64,000 nt of DNA from Peribacillus simplex (lineage in GTDB: Bacteria; Bacillota; Bacilli; Bacillales; DSM-1321). The stretch is from positions 124,001 to 188,000 of the forward strand of contig NZ_FTMX01000006.1 in the NCBI RefSeq assembly GCF_900156045.1, written 5' to 3'. The notes under the pieces were generated by a model. The model was given only the letters and a program-made list of their open reading frames with translations. It made no database searches and was not told the DNA's origin. Within the stretch, counting starts at the first letter, position 1. Every line of letters begins with the position of its first letter. Of this stretch, positions 26,051 to 34,575 are shown in pieces. The position numbers and the translations under genes were made by a program.

Positions 26051-26170
26051 CATTAAATTGATAAACGTATTCTACTCCCATCAATTGGCAGTTGTAAACC
26101 CCTAAATCGTAAAAAAACATTTCTTTAACAAGACTGAAAATTTACGTTTCATTTACATTTTAAAAACGTA

Positions 26171-26199
26171 TTGACAAATATTAGTTAGCACATTATGAT
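26171..26199 (+). promoter_or_regulatory. Promoter for the small gene at 26386
   Basis: TTGACA (26171-26176) and TATGAT (26194-26199) with a 17-base spacer point rightward. They leave a leader of about 180 bases. Confidence 0.55.
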
Positions 26200-26385
26200 A
26201 GGTTCGATTAATCCAATTATGATAACCAGCATCGATTTACTTTATTCAATACTTTCAAGCAGAACACGCTATTGCCAATCAAAATTTCTAAATATATATA
26301 TTATGTTTCTTTTGTAAATGATAAAGAAAATGCAGTGCATTCGTATTTAAAGATTCAAGACATTTTATTAAAAAGGCGGGCAATT

Positions 26386-26577
26386 ATGGAGAAAACGTTC
26401 AATAGATATGTTATTAATGCTACAGGCAAGGGTGGCCAGACATATTTAACACAATGCCAGGATAAAGATGCACTAAGGAAATGGATAGCCGATCATGAGG
26501 ATCAAATCATCATGGATGAGTTAAGGATAACGGATAAGAAAAAGAATCCGTTTTTAAAATTGTTTTCCCTTAGGTAA
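26386..26577 (+). CDS. Small hypothetical protein, 63 aa
   Basis: A short soluble protein of unknown function: a basic N terminus (NRYVINATGKGGQTYLTQC), an acidic middle and a lysine-rich C-terminal end. I do not recognise the family. The ATG at 26386 lies just after AAAGGCGGG; a longer frame from 26272 has no binding site and an AT-rich composition unlike coding sequence. A near-consensus promoter upstream and a good terminator downstream support its being a real gene. Confidence 0.6.
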   Translation: MEKTFNRYVINATGKGGQTYLTQCQDKDALRKWIADHEDQIIMDELRITDKKKNPFLKLFSLR

Positions 26578-26677
26578 ATCAACTAAAATCCCAACATCAT
26601 TAGCGGTATTCAATTATGAAATCCCTGTGTTCTATCCGGGAACGCTGAGCGAAAAATCCATATCTTGTTTTGCTTTT

Positions 26678-26708
26678 AAACTCATTTATTTGAAAATGAG
26701 TTTTTTTG
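26678..26708 (+). terminator. Terminator after the 63-aa gene
   Basis: AAACTCATTT pairs with AAATGAGTTT around a six-base loop, followed by a T run. Confidence 0.85.
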
Positions 26709-26818
26709 CTATGAAAACCTCTAAGAGCAGGTATTATACCGTTGATAATAAAGGAGAGAAGAAAAAGATGTAATCAGATTTAAAGGCATGTTGATGGGAC
26801 ATGCCTTTGATGATTCGT

Positions 26819-27418
26819 TCATTGTATGAATGTGCGCAATTGGCTGATGAAGTTTAAGATTTGAAAATGGATTTTCGCCATTTCTTCCGCCGTTTGCTCT
26901 TCGCAATTCTCCAGCCACTCAGTAATCACCCCTAAAATCGCCGATGTCAGGAAGGCGTGCATATACATGCGGAACGCTTCATTTTTAGCTGCTGGATGCT
27001 GGCTGATCAAACGCTCCAATAGTTCTTCACCGAATACGCGCTTTATTTTTTTGGCAAAAGAAGGATCGCCCTGATCGCCAAGAATGGCCCTCAAAGCGTG
27101 GGCATGTTCACTGATGAATTGAAAAATCTCTACGAAGGGCGGGTATAGCTGTTGTTGATGAAGAGCCATGAAAGCCTCTTTCGGCAATATGGCAGTAATG
27201 CGGGTTTGAAGTTCATTTAACAATTCCTGCTGTAAGTGATCCATCAATTCATATTTATCTGTGTAATGCAAATAGAATGTACCCCGATTGATGTTGGCGC
27301 GCTCTGCAATTTTCTTCACTGTTACATGTGAGAAACCCTCTGCCTCAACGAGTGCAATAAAATGATGTTGTATCTGCATCTCCGTCTTTTGTACCATATC
27401 CTCATGAATCGATGCCAT
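26819..27418 (-). CDS. TetR/AcrR-family regulator
   Basis: A 199-residue TetR-type repressor with the N-terminal helix-turn-helix (FSHVTVKKIAERANINRGTFYLHYTDKYEL, about 24-53) and a helical C-terminal ligand domain of the TetR_C type. It is transcribed away from the ABC exporter genes beginning 110 bases to its right and is likely to repress them and itself. The ATG has AAGGAGA upstream. A GGCATGT/ACATGCC hairpin just past its stop (26779-26806) is a possible weak terminator. Confidence 0.88.
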   Translation of the reverse strand: MASIHEDMVQKTEMQIQHHFIALVEAEGFSHVTVKKIAERANINRGTFYLHYTDKYELMDHLQQELLNELQTRITAILPKEAFMALHQQQLYPPFVEIFQFISEHAHALRAILGDQGDPSFAKKIKRVFGEELLERLISQHPAAKNEAFRMYMHAFLTSAILGVITEWLENCEEQTAEEMAKIHFQILNFISQLRTFIQ

Positions 27419-27536
27419 GTAATGTCTCCTTCACTGAACATTTTTCCAAATATGTTGATTGTATTAGACCAAATGCTGCCTTAGAATGATGATACACTCA
27501 ACACCGTGTTAATTAAAGAGGGAGGATGTGTGTACA

Positions 27537-28262
27537 TTGAAAAATGCGATTTCCATTGAAGGAATTGCCAAAGGTTTTCATCAGAAAAAGGTCATTCAGC
27601 CATTAAGCCTGAGGATTGAAAAAAACGGGATTTTTGGCTTGCTGGGTCCATCCGGATGCGGAAAGACGACCTTGATTAAAATGATTGTCGGATTGATTAA
27701 GCCCGATGCGGGTAAAGTCACGGTTCTGGATCATGAAGTGCCAAATCAATCACTGTTAATGGATGTCGGCTATATGGCACAGTCCGATGCTTTATATACA
27801 GAACTGACAGGAGCTGAAAATCTCGAGTTTTTTGCGAAGCTATACCGTTTTTCGAAAAAGGAACGAAGGGAACGCATTCAATATGCAGCTGAAATCGTAC
27901 AGTTGACGAGTGATTTGAATGTTCGGGTTGCGCATTATTCCGGGGGAATGAAACGCCGTCTGTCACTGGCAGTGGCACTCATCCAAAATCCGGCGATTCT
28001 CATTTTGGATGAACCGACAGTAGGAATAGACCCTTTGCTGAAAAAATCGATTTGGCAGGAACTTGAGCGTTTAAGAAATGAAGATCATAAGACGATCATC
28101 ATCACGACGCACGTGATGGATGAAGCGGAACGATGCGATAAACTGGCGATGCTGCGTGAAGGTGAAATCATCGCGGCAGGAACCCCGGCAGCTTTAAAGA
28201 CACAATTTGCCGCGGAAACGCTTGATGATGTTTTTTTAAGGATTGGAGGTGGCCTAAAATGA
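27537..28262 (+). CDS. ABC exporter ATPase subunit
   Basis: About 241 residues of an ABC-2-type exporter ATPase: Walker A GPSGCGKTT near 40, Q-loop in YMAQSD, signature YSGGMKRR, Walker B ILILDEPT and the switch histidine in IITTHVMDE. It pairs with the permease encoded by the overlapping next gene. The start is best placed at TTG 27537, 11 bases after GGGAGG; the in-frame GTG at 27528 is too close to that site. The substrate is unknown; such TetR-linked pairs often export drugs or lipids. Confidence 0.88.
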   Translation: MKNAISIEGIAKGFHQKKVIQPLSLRIEKNGIFGLLGPSGCGKTTLIKMIVGLIKPDAGKVTVLDHEVPNQSLLMDVGYMAQSDALYTELTGAENLEFFAKLYRFSKKERRERIQYAAEIVQLTSDLNVRVAHYSGGMKRRLSLAVALIQNPAILILDEPTVGIDPLLKKSIWQELERLRNEDHKTIIITTHVMDEAERCDKLAMLREGEIIAAGTPAALKTQFAAETLDDVFLRIGGGLK

Positions 28263-29275
28263 GAATTGCCTCTCTAGTTACTCGAATTACACAGCAGCTG
28301 CGCCGGGATCGAAGGACACTCGCTTTATTTTTCCTGGCTCCATTGCTCATTTTAACGCTCATGTATTTTATTTTCGATACAGAAGCAAGTGATTTGAAAC
28401 TCGTAGTTACAGGCAGTGATGGAACCATGGTCAAAGCATTGAAACAGGCGGATTTTCAAGTAACGGCTGCTGAGGAATTTTCTCAGAAAAAAATGATTGA
28501 GAATGATACTGATGGCTGGCTGCATGTTGAAAATGGCAAAATGAAACTGACACTATTGAACGACGAACCGTCCCGTGCAAAGGCCGTTCAAATGCAAATG
28601 ATGCATGCTTTGCAAGGGGATGAAAAAAACACGCCTTCAATTGAGGCGCAATATGTATACGGAGATGCCGACACAAAGGGTTTTGATACTTTCAGTCCGA
28701 TGCTCGTCAGCTTTTTCGTTTTCTTCTTTGTATTTTTGATAGCGGGGATTGCGCTTTTGAAAGAGCGTACAAGTGGTACGCTGGAACGGCTGCTTGCCAC
28801 CCCGATTAAAAGATACGAAATCGTAGCGGGCTATGTAATCGGATATGGCTTATTTGCTCTCGTTCAAACCATAATTGTCGTACTATATGCTGTCAATGTA
28901 TTGGATATCGTCCTTGTTGGCTCCATTTGGCTCGTTTTACTGACGAATATACTGGTCGCGCTCGTTGCATTATCGCTTGGTACATTACTATCGAGTTTCG
29001 CGACATCCGAATTCCAAATGGTACAATTCATACCGCTGGTCATCGTGCCGCAAGTCTTCTTTACAGGGATTTTCCCATTGGATGGCATGGCGGACTGGCT
29101 GCAAAAAATCGGCAAGATCATGCCTCTCTATTACGCATCGGATGCCATGAACGGCATTATGTACAAAGGCTTCACGTTCAATGAGGTTTTACTGGATCTC
29201 CTCATTCTCCTAGCATTTGCAGCCGTTTTTATCACCATCAATATTATTAGTTTAAAAAAGTACCGTTCACTATAA
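28259..29275 (+). CDS. ABC-2-type exporter permease
   Basis: 338 residues: one N-terminal membrane helix (about 20-40), a large extracytoplasmic domain to about 150, then five helices in the ABC-2 permease arrangement, including LLKERTSGTLERLLATPI, the cytoplasmic coupling segment of the family. The ATG overlaps the ATPase stop (ATGA), so the two are translationally coupled. The operon ends at the hairpin at 29299-29335. Confidence 0.88.
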   Translation: MRIASLVTRITQQLRRDRRTLALFFLAPLLILTLMYFIFDTEASDLKLVVTGSDGTMVKALKQADFQVTAAEEFSQKKMIENDTDGWLHVENGKMKLTLLNDEPSRAKAVQMQMMHALQGDEKNTPSIEAQYVYGDADTKGFDTFSPMLVSFFVFFFVFLIAGIALLKERTSGTLERLLATPIKRYEIVAGYVIGYGLFALVQTIIVVLYAVNVLDIVLVGSIWLVLLTNILVALVALSLGTLLSSFATSEFQMVQFIPLVIVPQVFFTGIFPLDGMADWLQKIGKIMPLYYASDAMNGIMYKGFTFNEVLLDLLILLAFAAVFITINIISLKKYRSL

Positions 29276-29298
29276 GATGAACTTTATCATTAAACAAA

Positions 29299-29335
29299 AA
29301 GCAGGATTCCCGGAACATGGGGAACCTGCTTTTTT
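29299..29335 (+). terminator. Terminator of the ABC exporter operon
   Basis: AAGCAGGATTCCC pairs with GGGGAACCTGCTT (one mismatch), followed by T-rich sequence. Confidence 0.85.
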
Positions 29336-29493
29336 GTTATAGCGGAAGATTATCCTTCCCATCGGTAATTCGAAAAGCGTCCCCCCGAAGGTTTTCTACT
29401 GACAGGTTAATGCAGTTTGTTGACGGGTTCTTAAAGTTGTCCTAGGATATAAGGACATGCAATGATTGGTAAGAAATAGAAGAGGGGAGTTAT

Positions 29494-30099
29494 ATGTCTC
29501 TAAAATCGGTCATGCTTTCCCTTTTGCTGTCGCAAGCATTGTTTTTGTGCGGTTTGCCTTTTTTTCTTCAGCTCCGATTATATTTGAATCCTTTGGCGGT
29601 CATCGTTGTCTGGTTTTGTATACTTCTTTTCGTTTCGTTTGCGGTTCTTTTTTTTCGAGGTGAAACGGTCATGATTCCGCACCTTTTGTGGCAGGTTGTA
29701 TTGTTTGGTTACAGTTTATCATTATTGGTTTTGCTGTTCTTTCGACCAGAAGGGCAGGTATATTCGTACAATTTAATTCCTTTTTCTACGATCCTTTCAT
29801 ATTTATCGAACGAAATGAACGGGCTTGTGTCATTTTATAACCTTAGCGCCAATGTGGGGTTGTTCATTCCATTCGGGCTGTATTTGTTGTCGAGGGAAGG
29901 GAAAGAGCCCTCCGCTAAAAGGAAATTTCTTTATCCATTACTTTCGATTTCGGGCATCGAAATCTGTCAGTTCGTTTTTCGGCGCGGAAGTTTGGATGTC
30001 GATGACCTAATCCTGAATATGATCGGTGTTTATCTGGGGTACGTTCTGTATCCTTTGTTCACGAGAGTGGCAGTGTTCCGTTCTGGAAAAGTAAAATGA
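29494..30099 (+). CDS. VanZ-family membrane protein
   Basis: 201 residues with five or six predicted membrane helices and the VanZ-domain pattern: NLIPFSTI, NLSANVGLFIPFGLYLL, then SISGIEICQFVFRRGSLDVDDLILNMIGVYLGY. The VanZ domain occurs in a teicoplanin-resistance accessory protein, but in bacilli most members have no known role. It has a strong GAGGGGAG binding site. The next gene starts 43 bases after its stop, so they may be co-transcribed. Confidence 0.85.
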   Translation: MSLKSVMLSLLLSQALFLCGLPFFLQLRLYLNPLAVIVVWFCILLFVSFAVLFFRGETVMIPHLLWQVVLFGYSLSLLVLLFFRPEGQVYSYNLIPFSTILSYLSNEMNGLVSFYNLSANVGLFIPFGLYLLSREGKEPSAKRKFLYPLLSISGIEICQFVFRRGSLDVDDLILNMIGVYLGYVLYPLFTRVAVFRSGKVK

Positions 30100-30141
30100 T
30101 GAAAGACAGTATAAATATTTAAAATGAAAGGATGTTTTTTC

Positions 30142-31608
30142 ATGTATAGCACGTTAGAAGAATTATCGAGCCATCCGGTGTTTCATTATTTTGCAGCGAT
30201 TTCCAAAATCCCGAGGGGATCGGCTAATGAAAAAGCGATCAGTGATTATCTGGTTCGCTTCGCTAAGGATAGGAACCTGGAGGTGATCCAGGATGAAGCG
30301 CTGAATGTGATTATTAAAAAGCCTGCGACAATGGGATATGAAAGTGCACCTACCGTCATTATCCAGGGGCATATGGATATGGTTTGCGAAAAGAACAAGG
30401 GTACGCTTCATGATTTTGAGAAAGATCCGCTTCAATTAAGGATTGTGGGAGACATGTTGTATGCGACGGATACAACATTGGGGGCGGATAATGGGATCGC
30501 TGTTGCGTATGCTTTGGCATTATTGGATGCAAATGATATTCCGCATCCCTCTCTTGAAATAGTCATAACGACTGAAGAAGAAACGACAATGAACGGTGCA
30601 CTTGCCGTGGATCCGGCTCACTTCAAGGGAAAAATGCTGATCAATATCGATTCGGAGGAAGATGGAAAGCTGCTTGTCAGCTCTGCAGGAGGAATACGCG
30701 TGCGGCAGGTCCTGCCAATCGGATGGGAATCGGCTTCTATTGTTGATGCTGTATCTTATCACATCAGGATTAAAGGGTTGAAGGGCGGACATTCCGGTAT
30801 GTCCATCCATAAGGAAAGAGGGAACTCCAATAAACTTTTGGGCAGAGTATTACATGGATTAACGACAGCCTTCCCTTGTTACATACAGCAAATGAACGGG
30901 GGACTGAAAGGGAATGCCATTCCTCGTGAAGCAGAGGCAACTGTACTGATTCATGCAGAAGATGTTCAGAAGATAACGGAGAAACTCCAGCAATGGGAAG
31001 ATACTTTTAAAAATGAGCTGCAATCTTCCGACCCTGAGGTATCGATCAAGTTTGAAAAGATCGAAACGGTTTCTTCAAACGTTTTTTCCAAAGAGACGGT
31101 GACTAAAGCCATTACCTCCTTACTGGTAATCCCGCATGGTGTTCAAGGAATGAGCATGGGAATAGAAGGATTAGTGGAAAGTTCGACGAATCTAGGTGTC
31201 GTTACAACAAATGAAGCGGAAATGCTATTCGAAAGTGAAATCAGGAGTTCGGTCAAAAGCATCAAATATAATATGGTCACGCAAGCAAAGGCGATTGCCG
31301 ACATGCTTGGGTGCGAGCTATTGGTTGACGCGGATTATCCGGAATGGCCCTATAATCCTGATTCGAAACTCAAGAAATTATTTGAAGAGACATATAAAGA
31401 AAAATATCAAGAGGACATTGAAATCATCGCTGTGCATGCAGGGATCGAGTGTGGGGTATTCATAGATAAGATACCAGGGTTGGATACTGTTTCAATCGGA
31501 CCGGATATGTTTTCCGTACATACACCTGAAGAACACTTAAGCATCCCTTCGACCATAAACAACTGGGAATACTTTGTTTACACATTAAAGAGAATGAAGG
31601 ATCTATAA
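30142..31608 (+). CDS. pepD: Aminoacyl-histidine dipeptidase (PepD, M20C)
   Basis: 488 residues of the M20C metallopeptidase family, which hydrolyses Xaa-His dipeptides in the cytoplasm. Metal and catalytic residues are visible: GHMDMV near 82, the bridging aspartate in TLGADNGIA, the general base pair in TEEETTMNGA, the aspartate in INIDSEEDG, and a C-terminal histidine in SVHTPEEHLSI. The start is the ATG at 30142, nine bases after GAAAGGA; an upstream in-frame ATG at 30124 precedes that site. Confidence 0.93.
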   Translation: MYSTLEELSSHPVFHYFAAISKIPRGSANEKAISDYLVRFAKDRNLEVIQDEALNVIIKKPATMGYESAPTVIIQGHMDMVCEKNKGTLHDFEKDPLQLRIVGDMLYATDTTLGADNGIAVAYALALLDANDIPHPSLEIVITTEEETTMNGALAVDPAHFKGKMLINIDSEEDGKLLVSSAGGIRVRQVLPIGWESASIVDAVSYHIRIKGLKGGHSGMSIHKERGNSNKLLGRVLHGLTTAFPCYIQQMNGGLKGNAIPREAEATVLIHAEDVQKITEKLQQWEDTFKNELQSSDPEVSIKFEKIETVSSNVFSKETVTKAITSLLVIPHGVQGMSMGIEGLVESSTNLGVVTTNEAEMLFESEIRSSVKSIKYNMVTQAKAIADMLGCELLVDADYPEWPYNPDSKLKKLFEETYKEKYQEDIEIIAVHAGIECGVFIDKIPGLDTVSIGPDMFSVHTPEEHLSIPSTINNWEYFVYTLKRMKDL

Positions 31609-31646
31609 ACAACTGCGTGTCTGGGAACATTATTCTATAGATTTGG

Positions 31647-31684
31647 AGACATCCTATCGTTAATTGATAGGATGTCTTTTTTTA
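31647..31684 (+). terminator. pepD terminator
   Basis: A perfect 12-bp stem (AGACATCCTATC and complement, loop GTTAATT) followed by T7. Confidence 0.93.
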
Positions 31685-31702
31685 GTTGATAAAGAATAGA
31701 CC

Positions 31703-31831
31703 GTTGATTTCCTCTCCAGGCACTCGCTTTCCGCGGGCGGTCCGGGAGCCTCCTCGGCGCTTTTGCGCCTGTGGGGTCTCCCTTGGCCACGCTTTTCCCG
31801 CAGGAGTCTCGCGCCTTGCGTTCCAATCAAC
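31703..31831. repeat. R1-family palindromic repeat (copy A)
   Basis: A full copy. Ends are GTTGATT and AATCAAC (7-bp inverted ends). The interior folds as one long hairpin: GCGGG with CCCGC, GTCC with GGCC/GGAC, GGAG with CTCC, and a GGCGC-TTTT-GCGCC tip. Translation of either strand gives a lookalike frame, which is an artefact. Confidence 0.88.
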
Positions 31832-31913
31832 TGAGACGTGTTTTTAATAACAACTGCAAGCTGGTCTATTCCGAACCAAGTTTTAGACTAGGTTATCCTT
31901 CATTGTTTTTAAC

Positions 31914-32046
31914 TGTAACCCTCAATGGATGGAAGAAATTTGCGACACTCCTGCCGAATAACTGGCTAGCCGAGACCCCACTGGCGCTCGCTTTGATGCG
32001 GCTTGGCAGACAGTCGGCGGAAAGGGAGCGGATTTCTGAAATCAAA
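31914..32046 (-). repeat. R2-family repeat (copy b)
   Basis: Inverted relative to the copy at 17853. Blocks in plus orientation: GGATGGAAGAAATTTGCGAC, CTCCTGCCGAATAACTGGC, GAGACCCCACTGGCGCTCGC, GGATTTCTGAAATC. Its GGGTCTC and GCAGGAGT blocks resemble the right half of R1, so the two families may be related. It ends at the stop of the next gene. Confidence 0.75.
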
Positions 32047-32075
32047 GGGAACGTTTTTAGTCAAAAAGTATTCAT

Positions 32076-32681
32076 TTATTTTTCTTCTATTTTAATTTTA
32101 AGTAAAAATATAATCCTATCATCCTTGATCATTTTCTTCACTTCATTTTCGTCTTGTAAATTATATGTCCTTATAGAGTTTCCTTTGGATTCCCTGTATG
32201 CACCTAATAAATACGTTTCTCCTAATTTTAATTCTACTTTATCTTCCCCTATGGCATAATCCCATCCACTAAACACACCGACAGAATGTATTTGGTCTAT
32301 TTTTTGTGGTGTTGCGGTTACATTTGGTGCATAAAGAATACCTAAACGAGTATCATCAGTATTTAATATTCCAAAACCTAAATTTCCTTCCACCACTTTG
32401 TTAGGGTTTTCCCCATAAGATAGTTCAGCTAACGGTTGAGGTTCTTTTTTTCCATCTTTATAACTTTCTATCCAAACATTTACCCATGCCTTATCTGCTT
32501 TATTTAATTTAAAATCAAAATCATAAAGTTCCCCTAAATTTAATTCTTTAAAAGTATTCGCATGTTCAGAATCGGAATTAACTGAAATAGTAGCTATGCT
32601 GTCTTTAGAATTAGTGCAACCAGAAATTATGATCAAGGACAAAATTAATAGTAAGCTAAAAGTGAAAGGGTTTTTTTTCAA
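32076..32681 (-). CDS. Hypothetical lipoprotein, 201 aa
   Basis: A predicted lipoprotein with a hydrophobic signal peptide and lipobox ISGC near residue 22. The mature part is rich in beta strands with several tryptophans and no family I recognise. It starts with TTG, seven bases after GGGGGAA. Lower GC than its neighbours and position between repeat elements hint at an accessory gene. The function is unknown. Confidence 0.7.
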   Translation of the reverse strand: MKKNPFTFSLLLILSLIIISGCTNSKDSIATISVNSDSEHANTFKELNLGELYDFDFKLNKADKAWVNVWIESYKDGKKEPQPLAELSYGENPNKVVEGNLGFGILNTDDTRLGILYAPNVTATPQKIDQIHSVGVFSGWDYAIGEDKVELKLGETYLLGAYRESKGNSIRTYNLQDENEVKKMIKDDRIIFLLKIKIEEK

Positions 32682-32754
32682 AAGATTTCCCCCAGTTTTT
32701 AAATAATTTTACCAAATTAATCCAGGTTATAGTAGCCTTTAGTTGCACAAAGAA

Positions 32755-32781
32755 AAAAGCTGCTTTAAAGACAGCTCGGAT
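32755..32781 (-). terminator. Possible leftward terminator upstream of the lipoprotein
   Basis: On the minus strand GAGCTGTC-TTTAAA-GCAGCT is followed by T6. No minus-strand gene precedes it; the rest of this 380-base gap holds only the inverted repeat at 32959-32998. Confidence 0.4.
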
Positions 32782-32958
32782 CTTCAGCTTACGAACCCGT
32801 TAATACATTAATGCGTAGTTTACTATTTGTGATTTTTTAATATTCGAACCTCATCTTCTAGCTTGAAGTTCTTTCTTCCGTAAGAAAATTAACAGCATCC
32901 TTAAACAAAGCCAAAATAAAAAACCTGCAGGCTAAGTATAGTCTGAAAGAAGCAGAGG

Positions 32959-32998
32959 TTTCTTTACAATCGTTATAAAATAAACTATTGTAAAGAAA
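32959..32998. promoter_or_regulatory. Inverted repeat upstream of the GntR gene
   Basis: TTTCTTTACAAT and ATTGTAAAGAAA are exact inverted copies separated by 16 AT-rich bases, ending about 60 bases before the GntR start. This could be an operator pair for the regulator or a hairpin in its leader. Confidence 0.45.
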
Positions 32999-33061
32999 AC
33001 CTATCATTCAGTCTAAAATATTGTTCTAAATCATTATGTATAGAGGAAGGTATATGGAAAT

Positions 33062-33760
33062 ATGGATGTAAAGTATAGAATGGTCGTAGAACAAATGGAG
33101 AAAGAAATAGTAGAAGGAAAATATACATTAAATACTAAGTTACCTACTGAAGAAGAGTTGATGAAGAGGTTCGATGTCAGCAGGAATACCATTAGAAAAG
33201 CAATCAATATATTGGTTGAGCAGGGTTATATCTATCAAGTGCAAGGAAGCGGCATATTCCTAAGGGAGTTTTCCAGACCGGGATGCATTTCGATGAGGGA
33301 TATGAGTGGCTTAACCAAAGTTTTTCCGAATGATGAAATGAAAAGTAAAGTGTTGAAATTAGAATTAATAGAAGCTGATGAAAAATTGGCCAAACAAATG
33401 AAATGCCAGGTGAAAACCAAAATCTATAACCTCAAAAGGGTTAGATACTTAAATGGTGCACCCATTGTAATAGAAGAGTCCTTTTTCAATAAAGACATCA
33501 TCCCCATCTTAAATAAAGAAATTGCAAATGGTTCCATTTATGAATATATAGTCGAGGATTTGAAGTTGAATATCGGGTTTGCAGATAAAATCATTTCGTG
33601 TGAAAAACTAAATGACGATGATGCCAAGCTTTTGGACTTGCAGCCAGGAGATCCGACTTTAATCGTTGAAAGTACGGTCTTTTTAAAAGCGGGAGCCGTT
33701 TTTGATTTATCAATCGAGAAGTATAATTATACTTCGGCCAAACTGTTAACATTGACTTAA
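33062..33760 (+). CDS. GntR-family (HutC type) regulator with UTRA domain
   Basis: 232 residues. Winged helix at about 1-70 with the GntR signature LPTEEELMKRFDVSRNTIRKA, and a UTRA ligand domain from about 85 to 228 (LKRVRYLNGAPIVIEESFF). UTRA regulators usually sense a sugar phosphate or related metabolite and sit beside its catabolic genes, but no such genes flank this one. The ATG follows AGAGGAAGG by about ten bases. A hairpin terminator follows. Confidence 0.88.
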   Translation: MDVKYRMVVEQMEKEIVEGKYTLNTKLPTEEELMKRFDVSRNTIRKAINILVEQGYIYQVQGSGIFLREFSRPGCISMRDMSGLTKVFPNDEMKSKVLKLELIEADEKLAKQMKCQVKTKIYNLKRVRYLNGAPIVIEESFFNKDIIPILNKEIANGSIYEYIVEDLKLNIGFADKIISCEKLNDDDAKLLDLQPGDPTLIVESTVFLKAGAVFDLSIEKYNYTSAKLLTLT

Positions 33761-33766
33761 AAAGGT

Positions 33767-33804
33767 GGTGTGAATTGGAGTTATCGATTCACACCGTTTT
33801 TTTT
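33767..33804 (+). terminator. GntR gene terminator
   Basis: GGTGTGAAT pairs with ATTCACACC around an 11-base loop, followed by G and T8. Confidence 0.88.
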
Positions 33805-33821
33805 AATTCCGGGGTTACGGT

Positions 33822-34409
33822 TCATTTCTCATCTTTCCCAACTATCCCATAAAACAAAATCTTCATGATATCTTCAGTCAAAGGCAGGATGCTTTGATAA
33901 ACCTCTTCCCGTTGGATGTATTCATTCATCGCTTTTATATAAAATAAAATCGCTTCATTGGATAAATTTGGATCGACATATCCTTGTTCCTTCCCTTGGT
34001 TAAACAGATCAATAAAGCGTGGCAGAGCCTTTTCTGTATATATTTTTTCCATATAATTGACTCCGGAAGTATATTCCCTCATTAAATATTGATAAAAATC
34101 TTCATGAATGTGCTTCGCGGTTTCATTCTTCGTGAACATCAGCTGCTTTATTTTTTCAGGGAAAGCAATGTTGCTGGTAAGTATTTGTTCAAATTCATCC
34201 AAGGCCTTATTTGTATAGTGAATAAAAACCTCATGAATCAAGTTATGCTTACTTTCGAAGTAATTATATATCGTTACTTGAGATACATTTGCTTTTTTAG
34301 CTATTTCTCCAATAGAAATCTTTTGGACACCATACTCCATGAATAAAGCTAAGGCAGCCTCTAATATATTCAGTTTTTTTTGTTCCCTGCGGCGTTGAAA
34401 TCCGTCCAT
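33822..34409 (-). CDS. TetR-family regulator of the adjacent ABC exporter
   Basis: 195 residues. N-terminal helix-turn-helix (ISIGEIAKKANVSQVTIYNYFESKHNLI, about 31-58) and a helical ligand domain. It diverges from an ABC exporter operon that starts 166 bases to the right. An inverted pair of AGTTCATAA sites flanks the exporter promoter (34462-34512). Repression of both units is the likely arrangement. Confidence 0.87.
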   Translation of the reverse strand: MDGFQRRREQKKLNILEAALALFMEYGVQKISIGEIAKKANVSQVTIYNYFESKHNLIHEVFIHYTNKALDEFEQILTSNIAFPEKIKQLMFTKNETAKHIHEDFYQYLMREYTSGVNYMEKIYTEKALPRFIDLFNQGKEQGYVDPNLSNEAILFYIKAMNEYIQREEVYQSILPLTEDIMKILFYGIVGKDEK

Positions 34410-34461
34410 TTATTTCACCTCAACTTTAGTTTAATTAAAAATATGTAATAGAACAATAAAA

Positions 34462-34512
34462 TAAGTTCATAAACTATTGTCAGGAATTATTATTTTATAT
34501 ATTATGAACTAA
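34462..34512 (+). promoter_or_regulatory. Exporter promoter flanked by inverted TetR-type sites
   Basis: TTGTCA (34477-34482) and TATTAT (34500-34505) are 17 bases apart. TAAGTTCATAA (34462-34472) and TTATGAACTAA (34502-34512) are inverted copies (10 of 11), one upstream of the -35 and one overlapping the -10 and start. Confidence 0.6.
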
Positions 34513-34575
34513 ATTAATTAAAATATTTCATAATTTTCTTCGTATTTAATCCAATGAGGAAGAGGTTGATGAGGA

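Noticed and set aside
31703..31831. R1 as an insertion sequence or CRISPR-like array
   Set aside because: No transposase frame lies in or near any copy, and the copies are dispersed rather than separated by uniform short spacers.
31635..32259. Frames within R1/R2 repeats (31635-31826, 31771-32259, 41750-42216, 57405-57671, 60466-60712, 63083-63280)
   Set aside because: The same arginine/serine/proline-rich peptide appears wherever the R1 hairpin occurs, on either strand and without binding sites. The repeat is structured DNA, not a gene family.
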